Shown: positions 6,605-15,108 of the stretch, in pieces
Layout of the letters: every line of letters starts with the position of its first letter
Position numbering within the stretch: position 1 is the stretch's first letter
NCBI GenBank assembly: GCA_002353585.1
Contig: DEJW01000035.1
Coordinates: forward strand, 55,468 to 119,467
Length of the DNA: 64,000 nt
Direction of reading: 5' to 3'
Origin: Prevotellaceae bacterium UBA2738
GTDB lineage: Bacteria > Bacteroidota > Bacteroidia > Bacteroidales > Bacteroidaceae
Notes under the pieces: generated by a model
The model's input: the letters and a program-made list of their open reading frames with translations, nothing else
Databases searched by the model: none
Told to the model about the DNA's origin: nothing
Program-made: the position numbers and the translations under genes

Positions 6605-8989
6605 ATGAGTGTACACGTAATTTATTACGAGAAGCGGGGCAAGAAAAGCGTAAAGATGATGCGCCCCGTGAAGACAAGGGAGGAGTATCTGGCTCTGCGT
6701 GACAGCACGAGGCAGAGAAACCTGCTGAAGGCTGTGAGAAACGGCGAAGAGAAAAAGAAGATGCAGCTGGTGCAGATGAACTACTCATGCCTGCCGAACG
6801 CTGACGGAACACTGGCTGGCTCAACGACGATGAGCAACGTGGTGGGCATGGACATTGACCACCTGAAGCCTGAGGAACTGGAGAGCGTGAAGCAGCGCAT
6901 CTTAAGCAAGAAGGATGAGCTGGGACTGCTGATGCTGGAGAAGAGTGCCAGAGGCGAGGGCTACCACTTAGTGTTTAAGCGTCACACGGAGATGACGCAG
7001 GAGGAAAACCTGCAATGGGCATCTGACCTCCTTGGAGTGCAGTTTGATGAGGGAGCGAAGGACATCACGAGGGTGTTCTTCACGACAACGGCAGATAACG
7101 ACAACCTGCTATACCTCGATGATGATTTATTCAACGACAACTTGAACAACAAGGACAACATTAAACCTCAAAACTCAAATCTCAAACCTCAAACCAACAA
7201 TCATGAGCAACAAAAAGTACCGAGCAGTGGGGATGGTGCGAATGCCCAATGGACACCAGTGCGCTCAAAGTATGCAGACTACAAGTACAAGGGAACGCTT
7301 CTTACGGAGATTATCGACAAATACATCGAGGTCTATGGAGAGCCAGAGCAAGGCGAAAAGCACAACTTCTACAATAAGATGGTCAGGGATTTTCGCAATA
7401 TTTGCGATAACGACCCTCTTGTGCTTCACGACCTCCTTCCTCGTTTCGGTGGGGACAATAGCACTGAGTACCAGAACACTCTTAGTCAATGCCAGTCTAT
7501 TTGTAGGACTAATAGTAACAGTTCTATACCTCGCGAGTTCTTTATCTTCCTCGCTAAGAATGGATTTTACAAGAAAAAGAAAGGTGAGCCTGAGCCAGAG
7601 ATAGAGGAGGAAGAGGAAAACAAGCCTCACCCAGTGGACTTGATGCCGACGCCACCGCCAGTTATCAAAGAGCTGATTTCGGTTGCTCCTAAGGACTTCA
7701 AACTACCTGCTATCAATGCCCTGTTGCCTATCATCGGTACACTGACCTCATACGTGAGGGCTGAAGACCCGCAGAATGCAAAGACCATCAGCACCTCATT
7801 CTTCTCAGTGGTCTATGCTCCACCTTCATCAGGTAAGAGTTTCATGGAGCGTTACACGAACTGGTTGCTGAGTGACTTAATGATACGTGACGAGGTGAAT
7901 GATGCTCGTGATGCAGTGTTCGCTCGCAAGAGTCAGCAGAAGAGTGCTAACGATAAAGGAGAGAAGTTGCCTGCAACGTCTATCCGTATTATGGAGGCTA
8001 AGAACTCTGAGGCTGAATTCCTTGAGAAGCAGAGGAACAACAAAGGTCACCACATGTTCACCTACTGTGCCGAGATAGACCAATGGCGAAAGGGCATCAG
8101 AGCTGCTGGTGGCAACAAGGACGACATGGTGCGCATAGCGTGGGAGAATGGTTTCTACGGACAGAACTACAAATCGACCAACACCTTCAAGGGTAAGGTT
8201 CAGTTGTTCTGGAACGTGCTCCTTGCAGGCACTGACGACCAAGTATCTGCATACTTCAAGAACGTGACCAATGGTCTTGTAACACGATGCTCGTTCATGC
8301 ACATCGACAATCAGCAGTTCCAGTATCTGCCACCTCAGTGGAAGAAAATGAATGCTAAGGCGAAGCAGAAGGTGCAGAACTTCATTGACAAATGTGATGC
8401 GCTGACATACACTGAGCCGCTGAACGTGGACATGGCTGAGGTCTATGCAGTGGACGATGACAACTTTGACAAGGAGATACCTTGGAAGTACGAGTTTAAA
8501 CCATTGCAGTATGTTGACATAGACTGGATAATACCTACCTGCAACGAGTTCCAAAAGGAGCAGTGCCGTAAGGCGCAGATAGAGAGTGACGAGGCTCGTG
8601 ACACCTTCCGCAGACGTGTAGGAGATAGAGGTAAGCGCATAGCACTGCTCTGTACTCAGCTCTACAACAAGCCAATGACGCAGAAGGAGCAAGACCAGTG
8701 CGCCAAGTGGATAAAGTGGTGGATGGAGCAAGACCTTGAAGCAATCTGCAAGGTATTTGGCGAGAAGTATATGCAAGCCATACAGGAGTCTGCTCTGCCT
8801 GAAGGAACACGTGGAAAGACTATACTCGAAAGGCTCAGTGATGAGTTTGACAAGGCTGAGGTTCGTAGAGTGGCTGACATCTTAGGCTATAAACATTCAG
8901 CACGTAAGATTATCAGCAACTGGATAAAGGCTGGTGTGGTTGAAAAGTTTGCACAAGACAAATGGCGAAAGGTGAAGGTTAAAGTTTAA
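6605..8989 (+). CDS. Primase-helicase (BT4734/VirE-N-like domain plus P-loop ATPase), copy A
   Basis: The 794-aa protein starts with a BT4734-like domain whose motifs match archaeo-eukaryotic-type primases: GMDIDHL (D83, D85), SARGEGYH (114-121) and a later KDITRVFF. A linker near 185-220 is Asn/Gln-rich and low in complexity. A second domain (about 220-330) is followed by an ATPase with Walker A APPSSGKS (405-412). This layout is that of replication proteins of mobile elements. The copy B protein matches closely except in the two linkers. It is the best evidence that the cassette replicates autonomously or did so in the past. Confidence 0.78.
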   Translation: MSVHVIYYEKRGKKSVKMMRPVKTREEYLALRDSTRQRNLLKAVRNGEEKKKMQLVQMNYSCLPNADGTLAGSTTMSNVVGMDIDHLKPEELESVKQRILSKKDELGLLMLEKSARGEGYHLVFKRHTEMTQEENLQWASDLLGVQFDEGAKDITRVFFTTTADNDNLLYLDDDLFNDNLNNKDNIKPQNSNLKPQTNNHEQQKVPSSGDGANAQWTPVRSKYADYKYKGTLLTEIIDKYIEVYGEPEQGEKHNFYNKMVRDFRNICDNDPLVLHDLLPRFGGDNSTEYQNTLSQCQSICRTNSNSSIPREFFIFLAKNGFYKKKKGEPEPEIEEEEENKPHPVDLMPTPPPVIKELISVAPKDFKLPAINALLPIIGTLTSYVRAEDPQNAKTISTSFFSVVYAPPSSGKSFMERYTNWLLSDLMIRDEVNDARDAVFARKSQQKSANDKGEKLPATSIRIMEAKNSEAEFLEKQRNNKGHHMFTYCAEIDQWRKGIRAAGGNKDDMVRIAWENGFYGQNYKSTNTFKGKVQLFWNVLLAGTDDQVSAYFKNVTNGLVTRCSFMHIDNQQFQYLPPQWKKMNAKAKQKVQNFIDKCDALTYTEPLNVDMAEVYAVDDDNFDKEIPWKYEFKPLQYVDIDWIIPTCNEFQKEQCRKAQIESDEARDTFRRRVGDRGKRIALLCTQLYNKPMTQKEQDQCAKWIKWWMEQDLEAICKVFGEKYMQAIQESALPEGTRGKTILERLSDEFDKAEVRRVADILGYKHSARKIISNWIKAGVVEKFAQDKWRKVKVKV

Positions 8990-9009
8990 AATTTAAAAAA
9001 GTTAAAACA

Positions 9010-9342
9010 ATGAAAAGAGAAATAGAAATCATTGCCTATAGCGCAGAGCGCTCAGGCGTAAGCAGTAAGAGTGGTGAAATGTGGTACAATCGTGATTTGG
9101 TTGTGCAGTGGTTTGAGGAAGGTGCGAATGGTCGCTATGAGCAGCAGACGGTGGTGAGCATCAACAAGAGGTTGAACCCTCTGCTTCTGGAGCAAGCCGT
9201 GAAGAACCGTGAGAAGATAGAGTGCTCAATGTACTTCAGCTATCGCGAGTATGACGGCACTCAGGGCAAAGCATATTTCCCACAGGTGAAAGGTTATCTG
9301 CCTCCAGTTTACGAGTTGAAAGAAGTAAAGAAGGAGGGCTAA
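9010..9342 (+). CDS. Small OB-fold-like (possible ssDNA-binding) protein, copy A
   Basis: The 110-aa product has alternating hydrophobic strands, a GVSSKSGEMWYNRDLVVQWF stretch like the strand 1-2 region of single-strand-binding proteins, and an acidic/basic C-terminus. It follows the primase-helicase by 21 bp and precedes the P5-like gene by 3 bp. A single-strand DNA-binding role would suit the neighbours but rests on pattern only. The copy B protein is close over the whole length. Confidence 0.55.
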   Translation: MKREIEIIAYSAERSGVSSKSGEMWYNRDLVVQWFEEGANGRYEQQTVVSINKRLNPLLLEQAVKNREKIECSMYFSYREYDGTQGKAYFPQVKGYLPPVYELKEVKKEG

Positions 9343-9345
9343 GTT

Positions 9346-9834
9346 ATGAGTAAGTACAACTTTGACCAGACGCTCGCATACAGAAACCACAACCCACTGA
9401 ACATACGCTACAATGCAAGCACGGCTTGGATAGGAGCGAGGGGTGAGAACAAAGGTTTTGTAGTCTTCGGTGCTTTCAGCTTCGGCTTCCGTGCAGCAGT
9501 GATGATACTGCGCTCATACGCTAAGCGAGGCAAGAAGACCGTGCCACAGATAATTGAAACGTGGGCACCACGAAGTGAGAATAATACTGTGGCATACATT
9601 AAGGCAGTGCTTGACAACCTCTCGGAACGGCAGAGTGAGCCTTTCACAGTGGATGATAACACTGAGATAGACTTAAAGAATAGAGAACTTGTTGTGCAAC
9701 TATTGCTCAGTATGGCAAGGGTAGAGATGGGTGCAAACCCTGCTCAGTTGCACAAGTTAAGACCATATGCAGAGTTAGGCTATGACCTAGCAGTCACTAC
9801 GCCGAACTTCTGGTACGAAAACCGAAAACCATAA
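9346..9834 (+). CDS. 'Structural protein P5'-like phage/mobile-element protein, copy A
   Basis: The 162-aa product contains NHNPLNIRYN near the start, then KGFVVFGAFSFGFRAAVMIL, ETWAP and a C-terminal helix with VQLLLSMARVEMG. This pattern belongs to small Bacteroidetes proteins commonly labelled structural protein P5, thought to derive from phage and possibly lysozyme-like. There is no signal peptide. It is the last gene before the cassette terminator in both copies. The name is transferred by resemblance; the biochemical role here is unknown. Confidence 0.6.
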   Translation: MSKYNFDQTLAYRNHNPLNIRYNASTAWIGARGENKGFVVFGAFSFGFRAAVMILRSYAKRGKKTVPQIIETWAPRSENNTVAYIKAVLDNLSERQSEPFTVDDNTEIDLKNRELVVQLLLSMARVEMGANPAQLHKLRPYAELGYDLAVTTPNFWYENRKP

Positions 9835-9882
9835 TACTTCACTTTGCATGAAGGGTTAATAAATAGTTGTATTACGTTTTGA

Positions 9883-9916
9883 GTGCACCAGTCCGTGAGG
9901 ATAGGCGCACTTTTTT
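9883..9916 (+). terminator. Cassette A terminator (hairpin with GTGA loop)
   Basis: GTGCACC (9883-9889) pairs with GGCGCAC (9904-9910). Inside it a second stem, GTCC/GGAT, closes on GTGA, and six Ts follow. The copy B hairpin has the same inner sequence and a fully paired outer stem, so pairing is conserved although one base differs. Confidence 0.75.
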
Positions 9917-9952
9917 GTCCACATTGTCCACATTGTCCACAATGTCCACGTT
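9917..9952. repeat. GTCCACATT tandem repeat after cassette A
   Basis: GTCCACATT occurs in tandem, with the last copy partly inverted (GTCCACAATGTCCAC). The same place in copy B has a similar array of GTCACAT words. The array may mark the element end; it lies in the 229-bp gap before the pectate lyase gene. Confidence 0.6.
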
Positions 9953-10027
9953 CCTCGCTTAATGAAAATTATATCACAAAAAAATTGAAAAACACGGGGA
10001 TTTTTTTGTGGTTTCAGAAAAAGTTCT

Positions 10028-10035
10028 TACTTTTG
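10028..10035 (+). promoter_or_regulatory. -7 box TACTTTTG for the first pectate lyase
   Basis: TACTTTTGC lies about 28 bp before the start codon. Confidence 0.6.
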
Positions 10036-10063
10036 CAAAATGGAAATATTAACTAAAACATAA

Positions 10064-11719
10064 ATGACTATGAAGAAAATCAAATTGTGGTTTCAAAAGC
10101 TCAAAAGTTTAAAGGTTCAAGGGTTGGTATTTGCTCTTGCTATGCTGATGCCTGAGGCTGCTTCGGCGCAGTTTGCGTCGGCTCCTGCATTCCCTGGTGC
10201 TGAGGGATATGGCAGATACACCACTGGAGGAAGAGGGGGTAAGGTGATTCACGTGACCAGACTGGATGACTATATAGACAACATGGACTATAGCGAGACC
10301 CAGACGAAGGACGACCCTAAACAGTATGTGGGTACGCTACGCTATGCGCTGGCACAGAAGGGACCACGCATAGTGGTGTTTGACGTGGCTGGCACGATAG
10401 AGCTGAAATGCCCTCTGCGCATAAGGGAGAATGACGTGACTATCTTAGGACAGACGGCGCCTGGCGACGGTATATGCCTGAAGAACTACACGTTTGGCAT
10501 CAATGCCAACAATGTGATTGTGCGCTACCTGCGTTGCCGTATGGGTGATGAGGGCAAGCGCTACTGGAACAAGGGCGAGAAACTGACGAACACGGCGTTT
10601 GAGGACGACGCGATGAACTCCTACCACAAGGACGGTCAGGAGTGTCAGAACATAATAATTGACCACTGTTCGCTGTCATGGTGTGTGGATGAGTGTGGCA
10701 CGTTCTACGGCAACAAGGACTTCACCATGCAGTGGTGCATACTGTCGGAGAGTCTGCGCATGTCGGTGCACGACAAGGGTGCACACGGATATGGCGGTAT
10801 ATGGGGCGGTGCTCAGGCTTCGTTCCACCACAACCTGCTTGCCGACCACGACTCACGTAACCCACGCTTTGACCACGGATATGTGAACTCGCTGGCTGGT
10901 CCTGTGGACTTTATAAATAATGTGATATACAACTGGGGCAGCAACTCAAGCTATGGCGGCGAGACTTTCCCTGACGCTGAGGCGAAGAAGTTTGACATGA
11001 TTAACAACTACTACAAGCCTGGTCCTGCTACGAAGCCGAACACTAAGCCACGTATGCTGAACCCTACATCATACTGCAGCAACTGTAACAAGGCGAAGCC
11101 TGCTGACGTGAAGCCTGGCATGTTCTACATGAACGGCAACGTGACGGAGGGATTCCCTCAGAGTGTGAAGAACAACTACGGCGGGGGTGCGATATTCCTC
11201 GACAAGAAGAATGGTGTGCCACCGATATCTAAGATGTATGAGCTGTTTGCACACGGCGAGGCTGCGTTCCCTGCTCTGGATGCGAAGTTCAACTACAACA
11301 CGGTGAGTACACAGACGGCTGAGGAGGCTTACGAGAAGGTGCTGGCATACGCTGGCGCTTCACTGAAGCGTGACGCTGTGGACGAGCGCGTGACTAACGA
11401 CGCAAAGACGGGCACATATAAATATGAGGGATCACACGGCTCTACGGGTGGCATGATTGACACACCGAGCGACGTGGGCGGATGGCCAGTGCTGAAGGGC
11501 ACACCACAGGCTGATGCGGACAAGGACGGCATACCTGACGCATGGGAGAAGGCTCACGGCCTCGACCCTCAGACGGACAACTCGGCTACGTTCACCCTGG
11601 ACAAGAAGGGCTACTACACCGACCTCGAGGTGTATGCCAACTACCTGGTGCAGGAAAATACCAAGGCTGAGCGCGCTGGCGCAAAACAGACGTTTGAAGA
11701 GTATTATCCCTTGAAGTAA
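10064..11719 (+). CDS. Pectate lyase, polysaccharide lyase family 1, secreted
   Basis: A signal peptide (basic start, hydrophobic core LVFALAMLMPEAASA, then Q) is followed by FPGAEGYGRYTTGGRGG, the usual beginning of Bacteroidetes PL1 lyases. The middle shows beta-helix rungs such as NNVIVRYLRCRMGD, IIIDHCSLSW and NPRFDHGYVN. Near the end ADADKDGIPDAWEKAHGLDP is a calcium-binding Asp-rich repeat. The enzyme should cleave polygalacturonate by beta-elimination outside the inner membrane. Unlike the other pectinases in this window it lacks the shared KL(V/T)I-type tail. Start 10064 or 10070 cannot be separated. The stop codon abuts a repeat array. Confidence 0.88.
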   Translation: MTMKKIKLWFQKLKSLKVQGLVFALAMLMPEAASAQFASAPAFPGAEGYGRYTTGGRGGKVIHVTRLDDYIDNMDYSETQTKDDPKQYVGTLRYALAQKGPRIVVFDVAGTIELKCPLRIRENDVTILGQTAPGDGICLKNYTFGINANNVIVRYLRCRMGDEGKRYWNKGEKLTNTAFEDDAMNSYHKDGQECQNIIIDHCSLSWCVDECGTFYGNKDFTMQWCILSESLRMSVHDKGAHGYGGIWGGAQASFHHNLLADHDSRNPRFDHGYVNSLAGPVDFINNVIYNWGSNSSYGGETFPDAEAKKFDMINNYYKPGPATKPNTKPRMLNPTSYCSNCNKAKPADVKPGMFYMNGNVTEGFPQSVKNNYGGGAIFLDKKNGVPPISKMYELFAHGEAAFPALDAKFNYNTVSTQTAEEAYEKVLAYAGASLKRDAVDERVTNDAKTGTYKYEGSHGSTGGMIDTPSDVGGWPVLKGTPQADADKDGIPDAWEKAHGLDPQTDNSATFTLDKKGYYTDLEVYANYLVQENTKAERAGAKQTFEEYYPLK

Positions 11720-11811
11720 CGATACGCAACCAGAGGTTGCTACGATACGCTGACGCTACGATACGTGGCTATGCCACTACGATACGCACCTACGGTGCTA
11801 CGAAAACGAAA
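11718..11811. repeat. CTACGATACG palindrome array (family A)
   Basis: The 10-mer CTACGATACG alternates with different small palindromes: GCAACC/GGTTGC, GTGGC/GCCAC and GCACC/GGTGC. Three copies of the 10-mer or its close variants are seen. The array begins in the last bases of the pectate lyase stop region. Confidence 0.8.
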
Positions 11812-11817
11812 AACGAA

Positions 11818-11845
11818 AATCCCTCTGCCGATTGGCAGGGGGATT
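11818..11845. terminator. Bidirectional terminator between pectate lyase and homoserine dehydrogenase
   Basis: AATCCCTCTGCC and GGCAGGGGGATT pair around GATT, with A-rich sequence on the left and T/A-rich sequence on the right. It lies between convergent genes. Confidence 0.7.
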
Positions 11846-11875
11846 ATTATAATATAGGGAATTATGGTCTTCGTA

Positions 11876-11965
11876 GTCGCTTTAGCGACGTTTCGTAGCA
11901 ATCGAAGATTGCGTATCGTAGCTTGCTGTGCAAGCGTATCGTAGGCGAAGCCGTATCGTACGAAG
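11876..11965. repeat. CGTATCGTAG palindrome array (family A, inverted)
   Basis: This is the same repeat family in the opposite orientation: CGTATCGTAG alternates with CTTGC/GCAAG, GC/GC and GTCGC/GCGAC palindromes. It reaches to the stop codon of homoserine dehydrogenase. Confidence 0.8.
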
Positions 11966-13216
11966 TTACACGTTGACGATATCAAGAATATCGGCGAAGA
12001 CACCTGCAGCGGTGACACCTGCGCCAGCACCGTAGCCCTGAATCATGAGAGGGTGGGGGGTATAGCGCTCGGTGTGGAGTATGACGATGTTGTTGCTGCC
12101 CTCGAGTTTGGCGAAGGGAGTGTCAAGTCCCACTTTCTCAAGGCTCACAGAGCATTTAACGGGAACGGGAACGTTAACGTTAACGATACGCGAGCTTGGC
12201 TCGCTACGATACGCTGCGCTACGATACGCACCTGCGGTGCTACGATAACTATCCTCTTGAACCAGCGAAGCGTCTTGAACTTTTGAACCAGAGCGAAGCT
12301 CGTCTTGAACCAGCGAAGCGTTAACCTCCAGCTTCGCGATGAAGCGCAGGCACTCCCCAGCCTCTGCCACCTCCTTGCGGAGTGCCTCGAAATAGGGGTC
12401 GAGCTTTGGAAGGTTATGCCAGAAATCGTCGAGTGTGCCTTCGAAATACTCCTGTGGAACGAAGAGATGCTTCTCTACATCATCCTGACTGACCTCGTAG
12501 CCTGACTCGCGTGCCAGGATAACGAGTTTGCGTATCACATCAATGCCAGAGAGGTCGATGCGTGGGTCGGGCTCGGAGAAACGTTCCTCCTTTGCCTTCT
12601 TCACTGCCTCAGAGAAGGTAACGTCACGGCTTATGGTGTTGAAGATAAAGTTGAGTGTGCCGCTGAGCACTGCCTCTATCTTGGTAATCCTGTCGCCAGA
12701 CTTCACCAGGTCGTCGATGGTGTGAATGACGGGCAGTCCTGCACCAACGTTGGTCTCGAAGTTATACTTCACGTCGTTCTTTACGGCTGTCTGCTTCAGT
12801 CTGCGATAGGCATTGATGTCGCCAGATGCTGCCACCTTGTTGGCACATGCCACAGACACCTTAGCATCGAGGAAGTCCTGATAGAGCGTGGCGATATCGT
12901 AACTGGCGGTACAGTCAACGAACACCATACAGCCCTCTACCTCCTTGCGCAACTGCAGTACGCTGTCGTGTATGAGCTGCAAGCTGGATTTGGGTGACTT
13001 GGCAAACTCTTCCCTAAACTGCTCCATAGAGAAACAGCTCAGGTCGAGTCCCTGCTTATCGATCATGATATTGAATATATCCACAACCCCCACAATCCTG
13101 AGGTTGAGGTTGCGCTCGCTGAGCAGCAGCTGCTGCTGTGCTGCCATCTGTTGCAGTAGTGCTCCACCCACGGTTCCTGTGCCGCAAAGCACCACGTTAA
13201 GTATCTTCTGTGCCAT
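11966..13216 (-). CDS. Homoserine dehydrogenase, with a repeat-encoded internal insertion
   Basis: The enzyme reduces aspartate semialdehyde to homoserine for threonine and methionine. The start is taken at MAQKILNVV, since the longer frame upstream is repeat sequence. NAD(P)-binding GTGTVGG lies near the start; NVGAGLPVI and SGTLNFIF match the catalytic core; GYGAGAGVTAAGVFADIL is the conserved end. It resembles the dehydrogenase half of ThrA but has no aspartokinase half here. Between FIAKLEV and CSVSLEKVG, where relatives have a short turn, about 55 residues (near 296-352) are encoded by repeat families A, B and a TTGAACC-type repeat. The flanking strands are intact, so the enzyme may still fold. 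Confidence 0.85.
   Translation of the reverse strand: MAQKILNVVLCGTGTVGGALLQQMAAQQQLLLSERNLNLRIVGVVDIFNIMIDKQGLDLSCFSMEQFREEFAKSPKSSLQLIHDSVLQLRKEVEGCMVFVDCTASYDIATLYQDFLDAKVSVACANKVAASGDINAYRRLKQTAVKNDVKYNFETNVGAGLPVIHTIDDLVKSGDRITKIEAVLSGTLNFIFNTISRDVTFSEAVKKAKEERFSEPDPRIDLSGIDVIRKLVILARESGYEVSQDDVEKHLFVPQEYFEGTLDDFWHNLPKLDPYFEALRKEVAEAGECLRFIAKLEVNASLVQDELRSGSKVQDASLVQEDSYRSTAGAYRSAAYRSEPSSRIVNVNVPVPVKCSVSLEKVGLDTPFAKLEGSNNIVILHTERYTPHPLMIQGYGAGAGVTAAGVFADILDIVNV
12158..12330. repeat. Composite repeat inside homoserine dehydrogenase
   Basis: From left to right: GGGAAC/GTTAAC hexamers (12158-12184), CTACGATACG units with palindromes (to about 12250), then TTGAACCAGCGAAGCG-type repeats. Two CTACGATACG units here measure 15 and 21 bp, both multiples of three. 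The frame stays open across the whole block. Confidence 0.85.
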
Positions 13217-13420
13217 AATTAGGTTCAATTGTTCAAAAGGTTCAAGGCGCGCTTTGCGCTGGTTCAAACGCTCGCTGGTGCGAGTTGGTTCAAGAGAGTT
13301 CAAACGCTCGCTGGTGCGAGTTGGTTCAAGAGCTCCTTCGGAGCGGTTCTTGCGCTCCAGTTGGTGCTCAGGCGAGCAAGCTCGGAGCCCGTTAACGTTC
13401 CCGTTATCGTTAACGTTAAA
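13217..13420. repeat. Repeat block between homoserine dehydrogenase and the plug-domain gene
   Basis: The block holds two 37-bp-class copies of the TTCAA-ACGCTCGCTGGTGCGAG type, a GAGCTCCTTCGGAGC-like palindrome, a family C unit (13347-13388) and GGGAAC/GTTAAC hexamers (13390-13420). The upstream gene reads into it, so its C-terminal tail is repeat-encoded. Confidence 0.8.
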
Positions 13421-15108
13421 TGAATAGGTTTGCCCTCCTTAGTGAAGCCGTCGATGTGAACGGTGTAGGAGCCACGATCGCCTGCCTCGCGACGTTTCTT
13501 GATTATAGAACTGACGCGACGAGAGAGGTCGGTGCTATCCTTGACGGTGATATTGGCGTTCCAGTATATCACTGGCCATGCCGTATCGGGATCAGGAGCA
13601 TGGAAGGGCTTGTACTTCTGGTAGCCCAAGGGGAAGAGAACCTTCAGTGCTGCAGAACGTGATGAGCGACGCATGTCGGCTCCGCTCTTGAGGGTGATGC
13701 AGATGGCTGCCATGCCACCCTTGCCTGCGCCACCCATGAGGAATGGGGTGTCCTCAGGACGTATGAAGTCGATGCGCTCTATTATCTCCATAGGGTAGGA
13801 GAGGGCTATCATGCTACTGGTGGAACCCACTGAGGGGTCGTCGGTGGGGTCGCCCTCTTCGAGTCCGTCAACGAAGAACCTGAGTGGTTTGCCACGATAA
13901 CCCAGTACGCCGTTGACCATCTGCACTCCTGGGAAACGCATGATGGCTGCCTCGAGGTCGTACAGACCACGGTCCATGAGTTCGTCGGCTACCATAGTGC
14001 GTGATGCGAGCATCTGGTAGGTCTCGGTGACTTTTACTTTTCTCTCTCCTTTTACGGTTATCTCGTCGAGCAGGTGGGTGTTGGCAATGTCGATGGTGTT
14101 GGTGACTATCTTCATGTCTTGTGACACCTCGCTGGCGCGGTTGAAGTAGCCTCGCATGGCTGGCAGGTGGTGGATGACATCAGGCAGACTGTCGCTGTCA
14201 ATCTTGATATTCTCCATCTGTGTGCGCTTGCCTTTCTTGGCAGAGAGGAGCACCATAGTGCTATCGGGCATATCGAACCCCTCAAACCAGAAGCGGCCGT
14301 CCTTGCCTGTGATGTATATGTTGGCTATCTGTTGCGAGGGTGCCATCATGCTCACTTTGACTGCCTCCTGCGGTTTCTTAGTGCTGATATTGCCAAAGAC
14401 CGTTCCGCTGAGGGTCTGTCCTATCTCGTAAGGCATGGTGGAGGGTTCGAAGACCTCAGGCACACGATTGAGTTCCCACACGATGCTTGAAGTGCTGTCA
14501 GCCCTGCACAGACGGTCGGCGGTGATGGACATGGCGATGTTGGAGCCTACGGGCACTGCGGAGGTGAGGGCTTTTATCGGAGACGAGATCGTCTCCGCTG
14601 TTCCCGTTCCCGTTATCGTTCCCGTTATATTATTAGGCAGCAAACCCTTCTTCACGTCTTTTGGGTTCATGATATGGAGGCGCTTCTTAAACAGCAGTGA
14701 CTCATCAGTGCCTATCATATAATAGGTATATGCCGCCATAGTGTAGTCGCCGCTGGAAAGGGTGGGGGGCAGAGGCAGATAGCCACGGAACAGTCCTGCT
14801 GACTTGGCAGAGTCAGGACCTCCCAACTTAACCCTCACTTTAAGGTTGTCGGCGGCATCACGCAGTTCCACATACACATATTTGCTCTGCGACTCGGGTT
14901 TCTTCTTGAGGCAGTCATACACCCATGCCCTCATTCGTGCTGTGTCGCCAGAGAGATAGAGGTCACGATCGGTCATGACATACACCTTCTCTTGCGGAAA
15001 CAGCTTGCGTTGCTTCTGCATGGTTGCCGATAACCCTTGTGCCATAGCCGTGGTTACACACAGCAACAGCAGCAGGGCAAGCATGATATGTTTAGTGTTG
15101 TGATGCAT
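13300..15108 (-). CDS. Secreted protein with MG2-like and TonB-receptor plug-like domains
   Basis: The start is taken at ATG 15108 (MHHNTKHIMLALLLLLC), giving a signal peptide ending in AMAQ; it overlaps the putP end by 17 bp. The N-terminal half (FPQEKVYVMTDRDLYLSGD) resembles MG2/macroglobulin-like proteins of Bacteroidetes. Then KVTETYQML to FRGRPLRFFVDG-like sequence (GYRGKPLRFFVDGLEE) resembles a TonB-dependent receptor plug. No barrel follows, so it is not a complete transporter. A TGTITGTGTAET stretch and roughly the last 38 residues are encoded by hexamer and GAGC-type repeats, so the original C-terminus has been replaced. The role is unknown; outer-membrane or periplasmic location is likely. 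Confidence 0.65.
   Translation of the reverse strand: MHHNTKHIMLALLLLLCVTTAMAQGLSATMQKQRKLFPQEKVYVMTDRDLYLSGDTARMRAWVYDCLKKKPESQSKYVYVELRDAADNLKVRVKLGGPDSAKSAGLFRGYLPLPPTLSSGDYTMAAYTYYMIGTDESLLFKKRLHIMNPKDVKKGLLPNNITGTITGTGTAETISSPIKALTSAVPVGSNIAMSITADRLCRADSTSSIVWELNRVPEVFEPSTMPYEIGQTLSGTVFGNISTKKPQEAVKVSMMAPSQQIANIYITGKDGRFWFEGFDMPDSTMVLLSAKKGKRTQMENIKIDSDSLPDVIHHLPAMRGYFNRASEVSQDMKIVTNTIDIANTHLLDEITVKGERKVKVTETYQMLASRTMVADELMDRGLYDLEAAIMRFPGVQMVNGVLGYRGKPLRFFVDGLEEGDPTDDPSVGSTSSMIALSYPMEIIERIDFIRPEDTPFLMGGAGKGGMAAICITLKSGADMRRSSRSAALKVLFPLGYQKYKPFHAPDPDTAWPVIYWNANITVKDSTDLSRRVSSIIKKRREAGDRGSYTVHIDGFTKEGKPIHLTLTITGTLTGSELARLSTNWSARTAPKELLNQLAPASV

Noticed and set aside
7877..8776. Long reverse-strand ORF of 299 aa
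   Set aside because: It is a shadow of the primase-helicase gene; a similar shadow occurs opposite copy B, as expected from shared sequence.
9883..9916. Hammerhead ribozyme, suggested by GTCCGTGAGGA
   Set aside because: The CTGATGA and GAAA core sequences are missing here, at 28375-28388 and at 54261-54292; it is a GNRA-capped hairpin only.
11718..11965. CRISPR array, suggested by regular repeats with variable spacers
   Set aside because: The fixed part is only 10 bp, the spacers are 5-13-bp palindromes, and no cas gene is present.
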